64,000 nucleotides of DNA from Coxiellaceae bacterium (GTDB taxonomy: Bacteria > Pseudomonadota > Gammaproteobacteria > Coxiellales > Coxiellaceae): contig JARGNX010000010.1 of the NCBI GenBank assembly GCA_029210045.1, positions 1-64,000 on the forward strand. The letters are read 5' to 3'. Position numbers and translations under genes: made by a program. Each line of letters starts with the position of its first letter. Positions within the stretch are counted from its first letter, which is position 1. Below the pieces are notes generated by a model. It was not told where the DNA came from, made no database searches, and saw nothing but the letters and a program-made list of their open reading frames with translations. This document shows positions 44,289-54,855 of this stretch, piece by piece.

Positions 44289-45473
44289 CTACGTACTTAG
44301 TAGCTTGGTGATTCGTTTCATGGCATCGGCGAGGGTGGCTTCATCGGTCGCGAATGATAAGCGAATATGACCAGGTGAGCCAAATGCAGTGCCGGGTACG
44401 GCAGCGATTGAGGCATCATTGAGTAGTTTTTCACAAAATTCAACGTCATTATTTACACCTACGGCCGCATAAGCGCCTTCTACGTTAGGGAATTGGTAGA
44501 AGGTGCCGTCTGATGCATGGGTGGTGAAGCCGGGCATATTAGATAATGCGTTATAGACGAGGTCATGACGCTGTTTAAACGTTTCGCGCATTTCGCTAAC
44601 ACAGGTTTGACTGCCTGAAAGCGCGGCGAGTGCGGCGTATTGTGATATAGAGCAAGCATTAGCGGTGGCATGTGATTGCACTTTTTTCATGGATTTGATT
44701 AATGGTGCTGGGCCACCGGCATAGCCGATACGCCAACCGGTCATGGCATAGGCTTTGGATACGCCATTAACGACGACCGTACGATCGTATAGTTCGGGGC
44801 AAGCATTAACGATGTTGTGAAAGCCGTTGCCTTCCCATAGTAGGTGTTCGTACATGTCATCACTAGCAATAAGGACATTTGGGTATTTCAATAATACATC
44901 GCCGAGTGCTTTGAGTTCTTCTTTGCTGTAGCACATGCCGCTGGGGTTGCTAGGGCTGTTGAGTATGAGTAATTTTGTTTTATCGGTGATTGCCGCATCG
45001 AGTTCTTCTGCGGTGAGTTTGTGCAGGTTAGCTTGTTGCGTATCAATAAACACCGGTGTGCCACCTGCCAAAATGATCATGGATGGGTAGGATACCCAGT
45101 AAGGCCTGGGGATAAGCACTTCATCGCCGGGTTGGATCAGTGATTGTGCTAGGTTAAACAAGCTTTGTTTGGCGCCAGTAGATACTAATATTTGGTTCTT
45201 GTCGTAATCTAATTGGTTTTCATTTTTAAATTTTGTAATCACGGCTTGCTTTAATTCGGGTAAGCCATCAACCGGTAGGTAGTGGGTGTGACCTGCATGG
45301 ATGGCATCGATAGCCGCATCACAGATATGCTGTGGTGTGGTGAAATCAGGTTCGCCGACGCTCATATTAATAACATCTACGCCTTCTGCGCGCAGTTCAC
45401 CGGCACGTGCGCTGATGGCTAATGTGGCTGATGGTTGTATTTGATTGACTCGATCGGTAAGTTTGATATCCAT
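44289..45473 (-). CDS. Class I aspartate/aromatic aminotransferase
   Basis: 394 residues, fold type I PLP enzyme (Ib subgroup). Motifs: [46 protein letters not shown], the PLP-lysine site [20 protein letters not shown] and C-terminal [13 protein letters not shown]. It transfers amino groups between Asp or Glu and 2-oxo acids; prephenate activity, seen in some Ib enzymes, cannot be judged. Divergent from uvrB with 50 bases between. Confidence 0.92.
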   Translation of the reverse strand: MDIKLTDRVNQIQPSATLAISARAGELRAEGVDVINMSVGEPDFTTPQHICDAAIDAIHAGHTHYLPVDGLPELKQAVITKFKNENQLDYDKNQILVSTGAKQSLFNLAQSLIQPGDEVLIPRPYWVSYPSMIILAGGTPVFIDTQQANLHKLTAEELDAAITDKTKLLILNSPSNPSGMCYSKEELKALGDVLLKYPNVLIASDDMYEHLLWEGNGFHNIVNACPELYDRTVVVNGVSKAYAMTGWRIGYAGGPAPLIKSMKKVQSHATANACSISQYAALAALSGSQTCVSEMRETFKQRHDLVYNALSNMPGFTTHASDGTFYQFPNVEGAYAAVGVNNDVEFCEKLLNDASIAAVPGTAFGSPGHIRLSFATDEATLADAMKRITKLLST

Positions 45474-45523
45474 GTGGGTTCCTAGCGTTTAGATTACGTC
45501 GCAAGTATGCCATAATAGCCGCC

Positions 45524-47545
45524 ATGAAGCACCCATTTGAATTGATTTCTGAATACAAACCCACCGGTGATCAGCCTCAAGCGATAGACGCTTTGGTGGA
45601 TGGTTTTGAGTCAGGTTTAGCGTATCAAACACTGCTAGGCGTGACGGGTTCGGGTAAGACGTATACGGTAGCGAATGTGATCGAGCGATTGCAGCGACCG
45701 GCGATTATTATGGCGCCAAATAAGACTTTGGCGGCGCAATTGTATGCAGAGTTTAAAGAGTTCTTTCCCAATAATGCGGTGGAGTATTTTGTATCGTATT
45801 ACGACTACTATCAACCGGAAGCGTATGTACCCTCCAGTGATCTGTATATAGAAAAAGACGCCTCGGTTAATGAGCAGATTGAGCAGATGCGTTTGTCGGC
45901 GACTAAGGCGTTAATGGAGCGGCCGGATACGATTGTGGTGGCGACGGTATCAGCTATTTATGGATTGGGCGATCCTGAGTCGTATATGAAAATGATTTTG
46001 CATTTAACGCGGGGGGAGCGCATTGATCAGCGCGCGATATTGAAGCGCTTGGCTGGATTGCAGTATACGCGTAATGATATGGCATTGCAGCGTGGTACGT
46101 ATCGGGTGCAGGGTGATGTGATTGATATCTTCCCGGCAGAATCCGAAAAAGAAGCGTTACGTGTTGAACTGTTTGATGACGAAATAGAGCGATTGAGTTG
46201 GTTTGATCCTTTGACTCATGAGGTATTAAGTGATATTCCGCGTGTAACTGTCTTTCCTAAAACACATTATGCGACTCCACGTGAGAAAATACTTGAAGCA
46301 GTAGAGATGATTAAGCCCGAGCTGCAAGATCGTTTGCGTCAATTGGAAGCGTTAGAAAAGCATGTTGAAAAGCAACGGCTGCAACAACGTACTGAATACG
46401 ATATTGAGATGATGGTTGAGTTGGGTTATTGCTCTGGTGTGGAAAATTATTCGCGCTATTTGTCGGGTCGTGAGCAAGGTGAGGCGCCGCCCACACTTAT
46501 TGAATATTTACCTTCAAATGCATTGATGTTTATTGATGAGTCGCATGTCACTGTGCCGCAAATTGGTGCGATGTATAAAGGTGATCGTGCGCGTAAAGAA
46601 AACTTGGTGGAATATGGTTTCCGTTTGCCGTCGGCACTGGATAATCGGCCATTGCGTTTTGATGAGTTTGAAAACTTAATGCCACAAGCGGCATTCGTAT
46701 CGGCAACGCCAGGTAACTACGAAAAAGAGCATGCCGATGATGTGGTTGAGCTTCTGGTTCGTCCTACCGGTTTGATTGATCCGGAAGTGGAAGTGCGACC
46801 GGTAGAAACGCAAGTAGAAGATGCATTGTCTGAAATTGGTAAACGTGTTGCGAATAATGAGCGGGTGTTAATTACGACATTAACTAAACGTATGTCGGAA
46901 GATTTGACTGAATACTTGCATGATCATGGTGTCAAGGTGCGGTATTTGCATTCAGATATTGAAACGGTGGAGCGTGTAGAAATTATTCGCGATCTACGTA
47001 AAGGTGTTTTTGATGTGCTGGTAGGGATTAACTTGTTACGTGAAGGTTTGGATATGCCGGAGGTTTCTTTGGTGGCTATCTTCGATGCGGATAAACAAGG
47101 TTTTTTACGTTCTGAACGCTCTTTAATTCAAACCATCGGGCGGGCCGCGCGTCACCTGCACGGTAAAGCGATTCTTTATGGGTCACGTATAACCGATGCA
47201 ATGCAAAAGGCGATAGATGAAACGGATCGTCGTCGTGAGATACAAGAGGCATATAACAAAGAGCATGGTATTACACCAAGAAGTATTATTAAAAAAGTAA
47301 CAGATATTTTAGAAACCTCATATCAGCCTTCGAAACGCAAAATAGACCGACGTAAGCAAGTGGCGGGTGGTAATGAGATTGAGCCGTTGGTGCCAGCTCG
47401 CACCGCTAAGGCGTTAGCTAAACAAATGGCTGAGTTGGAAAAAACCATGTTGAAATGTGCGGAAAATTTAGAGTTTGAAAAAGCGGCTGAGGCAAGGGAT
47501 CAGTTGTTACTATTAAAACAAGAATCATTTAAGGGAGAGCTATAA
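45524..47545 (+). CDS. uvrB: Excinuclease ABC subunit B
   Basis: 673 residues, normal length. Walker [16 protein letters not shown], damage-binding beta-hairpin [19 protein letters not shown]-like box [13 protein letters not shown], helicase motif [12 protein letters not shown] and a C-terminal UVR domain ([23 protein letters not shown], in part). It loads on UvrA-marked lesions and recruits UvrC. Followed two bases later by the dedA-like gene. Confidence 0.97.
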   Translation: MKHPFELISEYKPTGDQPQAIDALVDGFESGLAYQTLLGVTGSGKTYTVANVIERLQRPAIIMAPNKTLAAQLYAEFKEFFPNNAVEYFVSYYDYYQPEAYVPSSDLYIEKDASVNEQIEQMRLSATKALMERPDTIVVATVSAIYGLGDPESYMKMILHLTRGERIDQRAILKRLAGLQYTRNDMALQRGTYRVQGDVIDIFPAESEKEALRVELFDDEIERLSWFDPLTHEVLSDIPRVTVFPKTHYATPREKILEAVEMIKPELQDRLRQLEALEKHVEKQRLQQRTEYDIEMMVELGYCSGVENYSRYLSGREQGEAPPTLIEYLPSNALMFIDESHVTVPQIGAMYKGDRARKENLVEYGFRLPSALDNRPLRFDEFENLMPQAAFVSATPGNYEKEHADDVVELLVRPTGLIDPEVEVRPVETQVEDALSEIGKRVANNERVLITTLTKRMSEDLTEYLHDHGVKVRYLHSDIETVERVEIIRDLRKGVFDVLVGINLLREGLDMPEVSLVAIFDADKQGFLRSERSLIQTIGRAARHLHGKAILYGSRITDAMQKAIDETDRRREIQEAYNKEHGITPRSIIKKVTDILETSYQPSKRKIDRRKQVAGGNEIEPLVPARTAKALAKQMAELEKTMLKCAENLEFEKAAEARDQLLLLKQESFKGEL

Positions 47546-47546
47546 C

Positions 47547-48149
47547 ATGTTTGGCATTAACATCAATGAAATCGTGATGACGATAGGGTTTATTGGCGTC
47601 ATCTTTATAATTTTTGCCGAAACAGGTTTGTTTCTTGGTTTCTTTTTGCCTGGCGACAGTTTGTTATTCGCCGCGGGTTTGCTAGCTTCGCAAAAATATT
47701 TTGATATTCATTGGCTGGTGTTTTGCGTCATGTTGGCGGCGTTTATTGGCTATACACTTGGCTATTGGTTTGGCGCTAAGTTGGGTGGTTGGTTGGTGAC
47801 GCGACCTGATCGCTGGTATTTCAAAAAACATTATTTAGATGATGCGCATGCTTTTTATAACAAGCACGGTGGAAAGGCACTAGTATTGGCGCGTTTGGTG
47901 CCAATCATTCGCACTTTTGTGCCGATTGTTGCGGGTATGGGCAAGATGAACTTCCTGCGTTACACCATTTACAATATTATTGGTGCTGTGGTGTGGGGCG
48001 CAGGTGTTACTTATGCGGGCTATTTTTTAGGCGCGAGCATTCCCAATGCCGAAAAATACATATTGCCAATCACCTTGGGCATTATTGTTTTATCTGTATT
48101 ACCCGGCATTTATCACATAGTGCAAAAACGCTTAGCTGGGAGAAGGTGA
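47547..48149 (+). CDS. DedA family membrane protein
   Basis: 200 residues with about five membrane segments. Family marks: FAETGLFLGFFLPGDSLL (E and GDS), FIGYTLGYWFGAKLG, and LVLARLVPIIRTFVPIVAGMG, with the conserved R...P of the re-entrant region. DedA proteins act in membrane lipid recycling (undecaprenyl phosphate or PE flipping) and membrane-potential upkeep. Its 3' end overlaps the convergent 152-residue gene by 18 bases. Confidence 0.92.
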   Translation: MFGININEIVMTIGFIGVIFIIFAETGLFLGFFLPGDSLLFAAGLLASQKYFDIHWLVFCVMLAAFIGYTLGYWFGAKLGGWLVTRPDRWYFKKHYLDDAHAFYNKHGGKALVLARLVPIIRTFVPIVAGMGKMNFLRYTIYNIIGAVVWGAGVTYAGYFLGASIPNAEKYILPITLGIIVLSVLPGIYHIVQKRLAGRR

Positions 48150-48590
48150 GGCCGTTGCTTCATCTCCGAATGCTGCCTCTGTAGGAGAGACTCCTGTTCT
48201 TGCTGAAGAAGAGTCAGGTAGCGTTTCTTTATATTTGATACTGCCAAGGTCGGTGGTCATGTGCGTTCTCTCACCGACAATACCGTTGATATTTATATGG
48301 CTATTATCAGCTGTTATATTTACATCATTCCCCACATTTCCACCTACGTATAAGGGGCTTGGAGGTTGAATCACTGCGCCACCAAATCCGACTCCAAAAA
48401 AACTACAGGCGTGTCTTGCTAGAGCGTCGTACTTTCTAATTGTTACTGAGTCCTGAATATTCCCTCCGACTGTTAATGTACCGCCACGAATAGTGACGCT
48501 TGCACCTGCGCCAATATCACCGTGAATGATAGTATTGCCTATAAATTCAACGACAGCTCTTGGTGGCACATGACTAACTTTCTTTGGCAT
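48132..48590 (-). CDS. Beta-helix-like polymer protein
   Basis: 152 residues, not firmly recognised. Repeated short strands (GNTIIHGDIGAGASVTIRGG, TLTVGGNIQDSVTI, LYVGGNVGNDVNITADNSHI) follow the spacing of right-handed beta-helix folds such as FapA/DUF342 or bactofilins. A Cys-containing stretch (ALARHACSFFGVGFGGAV) interrupts the helix. The C-terminus is Ser/Thr/Pro-rich. No signal peptide. It overlaps dedA 3' to 3'. Confidence 0.55.
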   Translation of the reverse strand: MPKKVSHVPPRAVVEFIGNTIIHGDIGAGASVTIRGGTLTVGGNIQDSVTIRKYDALARHACSFFGVGFGGAVIQPPSPLYVGGNVGNDVNITADNSHININGIVGERTHMTTDLGSIKYKETLPDSSSARTGVSPTEAAFGDEATASPSPS

Positions 48591-48796
48591 ATTTTTTCTC
48601 CCTGAAAACTAAGCATGCTACATATATTATTAAAAAGAATCAATGTAAGCATGGTTATAGCTATTATATATTAACCATTGTGTGTCATCTATTTAAGCTG
48701 TATGACCAGCGCTCTTTTAGGTGAAAACTTAATAAATAGCTTGTGTTCACTGCTTTAATAACTACAATGCCCGAATAAAAGTAGTGAGGTGAGAGC

Positions 48797-49303
48797 ATGA
48801 GAAGTAAAAAAAATAGTGATTTCCTGTGTGTGTTAGGTTCTGTAGTGATTGGAGTTAGTCTTTTGACGATTGCTATCTTGGGGACTATATATAATAACCG
48901 CGCATGTGATGATGGCAATAATGTTATCGCGGATGTTTTGCAGAATAACGTTTGTAATATCGGTTCGCAGTCTGGCAATGCAAATGAAACCGTTGTATTG
49001 AATGCGGCGAAAGCGTGCTTTGCGATTTGTGCAGGGATTTCAGCGGCAAATATGTCAGCAGTGGATGATCGATTAGATGCTGCACGTGATCAGATGAGCA
49101 GGCTAGTCAATTCATCAGCAGTAACTTTTTATCATTCCTTTATGGCAGCCAGTATGATTCTAGGGCTTATAGGTTTTATTTGTGCTATGTCAGCTGCAAT
49201 CTCCCATGAAGAAGCAGTGGAGCAGGAAAGTTCTCAAGCACTTGAAACACTAGACGATTCTGATCTTGGACGATCACTTCTTTCTGCTGCATCGCCAGTT
49301 TAA
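48797..49303 (+). CDS. Orphan membrane protein, 168 residues
   Basis: Not recognised. A membrane helix near the N-terminus (FLCVLGSVVIGVSLLTIAIL), a Cys-containing loop with Asn-rich sequence, a weakly hydrophobic stretch (AAKACFAICAGISAANM) and a last helix (FMAASMILGLIGFICAMSAA), then an acidic tail. GAGGTGAGAG precedes the ATG. It lies 63 bases before the next orphan gene on the same strand and may be co-transcribed. About 200 bases upstream hold no feature. Confidence 0.6.
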   Translation: MRSKKNSDFLCVLGSVVIGVSLLTIAILGTIYNNRACDDGNNVIADVLQNNVCNIGSQSGNANETVVLNAAKACFAICAGISAANMSAVDDRLDAARDQMSRLVNSSAVTFYHSFMAASMILGLIGFICAMSAAISHEEAVEQESSQALETLDDSDLGRSLLSAASPV

Positions 49304-49366
49304 GTATTCACTTTACAAATCCAATGTCTTCTTTGATAATCTCCTCGGGATTAAAAGGAGACATAT

Positions 49367-50557
49367 ATGAAGCCAGTTGAACAAGATGATACTCAATACG
49401 GAGACGTCGTTTACTGTTTTGGTAAACCAAAACCGGGTGGTCGAACAGGACACGGTGCCTTATTGGTACTTAAAAAGGGTGTTGAGCTTCCAGCAAATAT
49501 AGAATTAACACCGGCCATTATTATCGATTTATTAAAAAGTGGTCAAGCTTATTTCTTTTCTATGTACCCGGATGTTACCCCTGATGTTATTCCCAACTTG
49601 ACAGTTCGTCAGAAACTGACGACATCATATGACCATGTTACTGTGAATTCACTAGCAGATGATGTAAGGATGCGAGGGCGCTCTGAGGAACGCTTTGTTC
49701 AAGCATATATGCTGCATAAAAGAAAGAAGGCACTACAAGCATTAGCTAAGCAGGGAGATGCGTGGGCACAAACAGAGGCTGAAAAAATACACCCCGAATT
49801 TGAGAACGATACTACTGGAGATTTGGCTGCCAATATATCAGAAGAAATACCGGCGAAGCTTGAGGAATATGCTCAACTGGGTATGTTTGATACCTTCGTG
49901 AAATTGCCCGACCATTTAGATGCAGCCAAAGTGGTGACTTCGCTTGAAGCTACGCGAGAAAATGCACATTGGACAATGCTTGCACCTATTCCTGATATGC
50001 TTCCTCGATGCGTACGTATGAAGAATAGGAATGACCAAAACTGTTGTTCAGCGATTCAAGTGGCACTTAAGGCGGGCGGCATTGATGTTAGGCCATCCTA
50101 TAAGCACAAGCCGTTTTCTACGCTGATAGAAATTGGATTGTGGGCGAGCCTATTTACACATATTATGATCAAGCCAGACACTGTTTTTTCTAAGGAATTA
50201 AATCCTTGGAAGCTATTGTTGTTACCCCTTGCGGTTGCGGCTACGCGATTGTTGTCATCGATGAAAAATGCACAATTGTTTTATCGTGATATATGCTTAA
50301 TGACCAAAAATCCAAACCGCGTTGGGCTGCAACAGCAGTTGTTTTTAGGTGCAGCTATTCCTTTACTTAATGCAGCTATGTGTTTGCTCACACCAAACGC
50401 ATGGTCTACAATCATTGCCAGTCCAGTAACACTACTGACTGAGCTGAAAAAGCTGGACGGTGTTGATGTGATTGCGGTGAATAAGTCTAAGCCGCAAGAA
50501 CAATCTACCTCTGAGCAACTAGATGATCCTAGACCGGTGGTTGCATACGCCCGATAA
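49367..50557 (+). CDS. Orphan protein with possible permuted papain-like Cys/His pair and C-terminal membrane helices
   Basis: 396 residues. The N-terminal part has YGDVVYCFGKPKPGGRTGHG followed by ALLVL. Residues about 220-245 carry NRNDQNCCSAIQVALKAGGI, which looks like the Asn-Cys helix of NlpC/P60 or LRAT-like enzymes. With His preceding Cys this would be the permuted order. Three hydrophobic segments follow (ASLFTHIMI, LLLLPLAVAATRLL, LFLGAAIPLLNAAMCLL). AAAGGAG precedes the ATG. Enzymatic assignment is by pattern only. No signal peptide; could be a membrane-active secreted protein. Confidence 0.55.
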   Translation: MKPVEQDDTQYGDVVYCFGKPKPGGRTGHGALLVLKKGVELPANIELTPAIIIDLLKSGQAYFFSMYPDVTPDVIPNLTVRQKLTTSYDHVTVNSLADDVRMRGRSEERFVQAYMLHKRKKALQALAKQGDAWAQTEAEKIHPEFENDTTGDLAANISEEIPAKLEEYAQLGMFDTFVKLPDHLDAAKVVTSLEATRENAHWTMLAPIPDMLPRCVRMKNRNDQNCCSAIQVALKAGGIDVRPSYKHKPFSTLIEIGLWASLFTHIMIKPDTVFSKELNPWKLLLLPLAVAATRLLSSMKNAQLFYRDICLMTKNPNRVGLQQQLFLGAAIPLLNAAMCLLTPNAWSTIIASPVTLLTELKKLDGVDVIAVNKSKPQEQSTSEQLDDPRPVVAYAR

Positions 50558-50719
50558 TATTGCTGCACCTTGTTTGCGGGCGGTGATGATGGCTGCTCGC
50601 AATTTAATCAGGCGGTGAGTTGGAATTATACGAAATGCCGTATATGTATTTTAACTGCCTATTTTATCTAATCTAGATCAAGTGTTTTATTTAATTTACT
50701 GTAATGTGGCGATATATCA

Positions 50720-50748
50720 TTGACATATTGCATCAAACGGCTTTAAAT
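50720..50748 (+). promoter_or_regulatory. Putative sigma-70 promoter of cyoABCD
   Basis: TTGACA, a 17-base spacer, then TTAAAT: a consensus -35 with a fair -10, 37 bases before the cyoA ATG. The 160 bases upstream of this hold no other feature I can support. Pattern match only. Confidence 0.55.
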
Positions 50749-50785
50749 TCACTTCTTTTTCTATTCGACGGAAGAGTTTTATTAT

Positions 50786-51694
50786 ATGAAGACATTTCGA
50801 ACAGTAATGCGCATATTCTTTTTAGCAACGACATCATTTTTATTGGTGGGCTGTAAGCATATGTCGCTTTTGGATCCACATGGTAGTATCGCACGTGCTG
50901 AAATGCACTTATTGGTTTATTCAGTGCTCTTAATGCTGATTGTGGTAATTCCTGTAATATTTATGACCTTGGGTATTTCGTGGTACTACCGTGCTTCGAA
51001 TCCTAAAGCGGATTATCGGCCGAAATGGTGCCACAGCAATAAAATTGAAGCTGTTTGCTGGGGTGTGCCGATTGTTATCATTGCGATATTGGCGGTAATG
51101 ACTTGGGTGAGCACGCATGAGCTTGATCCTTATAAACCCATTGAGATTGATGGTAAGAAACCGGTAGTGGTTCAGGTGGTTGCATTGGATTGGCGTTGGT
51201 TGTTTATTTATCCAGAACAAAATATTGCCACAGTGAATTACTTTCATATACCTATTAACACTCCCATATCACTTCAGATCACTGCGGATGCGCCGATGAA
51301 CTCGATTGAAATTCCTCAGCTAGCTGGCCAAATATATGCCATGCCGGCGATGAAATCTGAGTTGCATTTGGATGCTTACAATGAGGGTGTATACAAAGGA
51401 TTTTCTGCGAACTATAGCGGTAATGGTTTTGCCGGTATGAAATTTGATGTGACGGCACAGTCTGATCAGGATTTTAATAAGTGGGTTGCTACAGTTAAGC
51501 AGGCTAATAAAAAATTGAGTTTGGTACGTTATAAAAAATTAGCTAAACAGAGCATGGATACAAAACCATTAGCATTTTCATCGGTTGAAAATCGTCTGTT
51601 TAATTATATTATCGTGCAGTACATGGTGCCTAATGGTAGCAAGAAAAACACAATGACAGTGCCGTATATGTTTAAAAACAGCAAACAACAGTAA
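50786..51694 (+). CDS. cyoA: Cytochrome bo3 ubiquinol oxidase subunit II
   Basis: 302 residues. Lipoprotein signal ending FLLVGC (Cys23), two membrane helices (about 40-65 and 85-110), then a periplasmic cupredoxin domain with [19 protein letters not shown]. The CuA Cys and His ligands are absent, as expected for a quinol oxidase. First gene of the cyo operon, 23 bases before cyoB. Confidence 0.95.
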   Translation: MKTFRTVMRIFFLATTSFLLVGCKHMSLLDPHGSIARAEMHLLVYSVLLMLIVVIPVIFMTLGISWYYRASNPKADYRPKWCHSNKIEAVCWGVPIVIIAILAVMTWVSTHELDPYKPIEIDGKKPVVVQVVALDWRWLFIYPEQNIATVNYFHIPINTPISLQITADAPMNSIEIPQLAGQIYAMPAMKSELHLDAYNEGVYKGFSANYSGNGFAGMKFDVTAQSDQDFNKWVATVKQANKKLSLVRYKKLAKQSMDTKPLAFSSVENRLFNYIIVQYMVPNGSKKNTMTVPYMFKNSKQQ

Positions 51695-51717
51695 TCAATA
51701 GTAATAGAGAAGACAAT

Positions 51718-53703
51718 ATGTTAAATCACTTTCTTTTTGGAAAACTAACGTGGGATCAATTGGCATTTCATATCCCATTGGTCAGATACACCAATATCAC
51801 CATTCTTGTATTGGCGTTGTTGGTTGTCTTAGGTGTTACCTACTTTAAAAAGTGGGGTTACCTATGGAATGAGTGGTTCACTACTGTGGATCACAAGAAG
51901 ATTGGTATCATGTATATCATTTTGGCGATTATCATGTTGCTGCGAGGGTTCGCTGATGCGGTCCTGATGCGTTTACAGCAGATGGAAGCGGTGGGTGCTT
52001 CGCATGGTTTTCTAGCGGCTAATCACTTCAGTGAGATCTTTAGTGCTCATGGTACGATCATGATCTTCTTTATGGCTATGCCATTTATGTTTGGATTGAT
52101 CAATTTAGCATTACCTTTACAGATTGGCGCGCGTGATGTGGCATTTCCTTACTTAAACTCTTTGAGCTTATGGTTAACCGTATTTGCCGCTTGTTTAATT
52201 ATGGCGTCGTTAATGATTGGTGATTTCTCGCATACGGGTTGGTTAGCTTATCCACCATTGTCAGGTATTAAATATAGCCCGGGCGTTGGTGTTGACTACT
52301 ATATTTGGGCTGTGCAGATATCGGGGATAGGAAGTTTGCTCTCCGGGGTTAACTTTACTACAACCATTATTAAGTTACGTGCACCGGGCATGACATTAAT
52401 GAAAATGCCAATTTTCACTTGGACTGTTTTGTGTTCTATGATTTTGGTGATGCTGGCTTTCCCTATCTTAACGGTTACTCTAGCGTTATTAACGCTTGAT
52501 CGTGTGATGGATATGCATTTCTTCACGATTGCCGCTGGTGGTAACTTGATGATGTATATCAACTTGATTTGGGCATGGGGGCACCCGGAGGTGTATATCC
52601 TTATCTTGCCCGCATTCGGTATTTATTCTGAAGTGACAGCCACATTCTGTAAGAAGCGCTTGTTTGGTTACAAGACAATGGTGTGGGCAACCGTATCAAT
52701 TACCTTCTTATCATTTGTCGTTTGGCTGCATCACTTCTTTACTATGGGTTCAGGTGCGAATGTAAATGCCTTCTTTGGTATTACGACGATGATTATCGCG
52801 ATTCCGACCGGTGTGAAAATCTTTAACTGGTTGTTCACCATGTATAAAGGGCGTGTAGAGTTTTCATCACCTATCATTTGGACTATCGGTTTTATTATTA
52901 CCTTTGTGATTGGCGGTATGACAGGTGTGTTACTGGCTGTGCCACCGGCTGATTTCCAATTGCATAACAGCGTATTCCTAGTGGCTCACTTCCATAATGC
53001 GATTTTGGGTGGTGTGGTATTTGGTTACTTAGCTGGTTTGACTTACTGGTTCCCAAAAATCTTTGGCTTTAAGTTAAATGAAGCACTGGGTAAAGCATCA
53101 GCGTACTGCTGGATTTTTGGATTCTTTATCGCTTTTATGCCGCTGTATTTGGTTGGCTTAAAAGGCATGACGCGTCGTTTGTATCATTATACTGATTACA
53201 GCTGGCATCCATACTTGGTGGTTGCTGCGATTGGTGCTGCTGTTATCGCGGCGGGTATATTGTTCTTTGTATTGCAGTTGGTAGTGAGTGTGATTAATCG
53301 CGATAAGCCAGGCTATAAAGACACAACTGGTGATCCTTGGGGTGGTCGTACGTTGGAATGGTCAATTCCATCACCAGCACCATTCTACAACTTTGCTCAT
53401 ACTCCTCACGTCGATTCAATCGATCAGTTTTGGGAAGATAAGCAGAAGAAGGCTAATGGAACAAGTGAACCAGCTAAGCCTTTCGAAGATATTCATATGC
53501 CTTGCAACACAGGCGCCGGCTTTATGATTGGATTATTTGCTGCGCTGTTTGGATTTGGAATCATTTGGCATATTGTTTGGATGGGATTCTTTGGGGTAAT
53601 TGGTATCATTGCAACGCTTATCTTTAGATCGTTCAATATGCATACTGATTATTATGTAAAAGCCAGTGAAGTGGCGAGTATTGAACAAGCGGGGTGCGCG
53701 TAA
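51718..53703 (+). CDS. cyoB: Cytochrome bo3 ubiquinol oxidase subunit I
   Basis: 661 residues with about 15 membrane helices. Heme and copper ligands are visible: His in [11 protein letters not shown], CuB His and crosslinked Tyr in [12 protein letters not shown], the His pair in WLHHFFTMG, and the heme His pair in [11 protein letters not shown]. It reduces O2 to water and pumps protons. Near full family length. Confidence 0.97.
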   Translation: MLNHFLFGKLTWDQLAFHIPLVRYTNITILVLALLVVLGVTYFKKWGYLWNEWFTTVDHKKIGIMYIILAIIMLLRGFADAVLMRLQQMEAVGASHGFLAANHFSEIFSAHGTIMIFFMAMPFMFGLINLALPLQIGARDVAFPYLNSLSLWLTVFAACLIMASLMIGDFSHTGWLAYPPLSGIKYSPGVGVDYYIWAVQISGIGSLLSGVNFTTTIIKLRAPGMTLMKMPIFTWTVLCSMILVMLAFPILTVTLALLTLDRVMDMHFFTIAAGGNLMMYINLIWAWGHPEVYILILPAFGIYSEVTATFCKKRLFGYKTMVWATVSITFLSFVVWLHHFFTMGSGANVNAFFGITTMIIAIPTGVKIFNWLFTMYKGRVEFSSPIIWTIGFIITFVIGGMTGVLLAVPPADFQLHNSVFLVAHFHNAILGGVVFGYLAGLTYWFPKIFGFKLNEALGKASAYCWIFGFFIAFMPLYLVGLKGMTRRLYHYTDYSWHPYLVVAAIGAAVIAAGILFFVLQLVVSVINRDKPGYKDTTGDPWGGRTLEWSIPSPAPFYNFAHTPHVDSIDQFWEDKQKKANGTSEPAKPFEDIHMPCNTGAGFMIGLFAALFGFGIIWHIVWMGFFGVIGIIATLIFRSFNMHTDYYVKASEVASIEQAGCA

Positions 53704-54293
53704 TGAATGCACAAACATTAACACATGAAACTACCAACTCTGAATCCGTTGATGTGTTTGGTTTCTGGATGTATATCATGACCGACTGTATTTTGTTCGG
53801 TTCTTTATTTGCGGCATTTGCAGTGCTTCATAGCAACACCTTTGGTGGCCCAACATTGAAACAGTTGGTCAGCCTGCCTTATGTGTTTGGCGAAAGTATG
53901 TTTCTGCTGTTGAGTAACTTAACTTACGGTTTTGCATTGCTGCGTTTATACAACAACAAAAAGCAAAAGATGGTTTTCTGGTTGGTCTTGTCGATTATAT
54001 TAGGTGCCGGATTCTTGGGTATGGAGTTGTATGAATTTGCAGACTTAGTGAGAGAAGGGCACAGCTGGACAAGTAGTGCAGGTATGTCTTCGTTCTTTAC
54101 ATTGGTAGGAACGCACGGCCTTCACGTATTTTGTGGTTTGTTGTGGATGATTATCCTGACCATACAAACAGCTACTTTTGGTACAAACTCTCATATGAAG
54201 CGTCGCTTTACATACTTAGGTTTGTTCTGGAACTTCTTGGATATCGTTTGGATATTTGTTTTTACAATCGTTTACTTAATGGGGGCAATTTAA
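53703..54293 (+). CDS. cyoC: Cytochrome bo3 ubiquinol oxidase subunit III
   Basis: 196 residues from the ATG in TAATG, overlapping the cyoB stop; a GTG three codons earlier is unlikely. Five membrane helices, with FGFWMYIMTDCILFGSLFAAF at the start and GTHGLHVFCGLLWM. Stabilises subunit I. Confidence 0.95.
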   Translation: MNAQTLTHETTNSESVDVFGFWMYIMTDCILFGSLFAAFAVLHSNTFGGPTLKQLVSLPYVFGESMFLLLSNLTYGFALLRLYNNKKQKMVFWLVLSIILGAGFLGMELYEFADLVREGHSWTSSAGMSSFFTLVGTHGLHVFCGLLWMIILTIQTATFGTNSHMKRRFTYLGLFWNFLDIVWIFVFTIVYLMGAI

Positions 54294-54294
54294 C

Positions 54295-54636
54295 ATGTCA
54301 GATCATGATCACCCTGTGAGCACCGTACCAACCGGTACCGGCCGAAAGACATTTACTGCTTATATAGTAGGTTTTTTGGGTTCTTTGTTTCTTACTATCA
54401 TTGCATTCTTTGCGGTAGGTAATCGTATTTTTGACGACACAGGCCTATACATTACGGTTAGTGTTTTAGCCGTTGTTCAATTGTATGTGCAAGTAGTATT
54501 CTTTTTACGTGTCGATAGCAGTAAGGCTTCGCGTCTTAATCTGTTGACCTTCTTATTTACTATTTTGATTATTACTGTGATTTTGGCGGGTTCTATATGG
54601 ATTATGTATAACCTTAACGTCAATATGATGAAGTAA
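54295..54636 (+). CDS. cyoD: Cytochrome bo3 ubiquinol oxidase subunit IV
   Basis: 113 residues with three membrane helices: YIVGFLGSLFLTIIAFFAV, then VLAVVQLYVQVVFFLRV and FLFTILIITVILAGSIWIMY. Last gene of the operon; a cyoE (heme O synthase) gene, usually next, is absent and repeats follow instead. Confidence 0.93.
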   Translation: MSDHDHPVSTVPTGTGRKTFTAYIVGFLGSLFLTIIAFFAVGNRIFDDTGLYITVSVLAVVQLYVQVVFFLRVDSSKASRLNLLTFLFTILIITVILAGSIWIMYNLNVNMMK

Positions 54637-54644
54637 TTATTTTT

Positions 54645-54675
54645 TATCCCGGATCCCGGCCCTGGTGCCGGGATA
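54645..54675. repeat. TATCCCGG palindrome after cyoD
   Basis: TATCCCGG and CCGGGATA (54668-54675) enclose 15 bases. Member of the GTCATCCCGG family. It begins nine bases after the cyoD stop, with the T-rich run before rather than after the stem, so it is not a standard terminator of cyo, though it may protect the mRNA end. Confidence 0.7.
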
Positions 54676-54702
54676 CAATCAGCATTCAAAGCGCACAGCG
54701 TA

Positions 54703-54763
54703 CCTCTTTTACTTCATGGCTCGCTACACTCCGTTTCGCTGCGCTTTACTTACGTAAAAGAGG
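54703..54763. repeat. Inverted repeat CCTCTTTTAC
   Basis: CCTCTTTTAC (54703-54712) and GTAAAAGAGG (54754-54763) are perfect complements around 41 bases of GC-richer sequence. It belongs to a non-coding block between cyoD and the large minus-strand orphan. Confidence 0.65.
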
Positions 54764-54785
54764 CACCCTATACCCCTTGATGCTG

Positions 54786-54855
54786 TCATTTCGCACCTGA
54801 CTTGTCAGTCCGCATCCGCCTTGTCATCCCTGGCCCCGACCAGGGATCCAGTCAG
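54786..54855. repeat. GTCATCCC-type repeat remnants
   Basis: Successive TGTCATTTCGCACCTGA, TTGTCAGTCCGCATCCGCC and TTGTCATCCCTGGCCCCGACCAGGGATCCAG units (last arm TCCCTGG/CCAGGGA). The block runs up to the stop codon of the minus-strand orphan. Confidence 0.65.
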
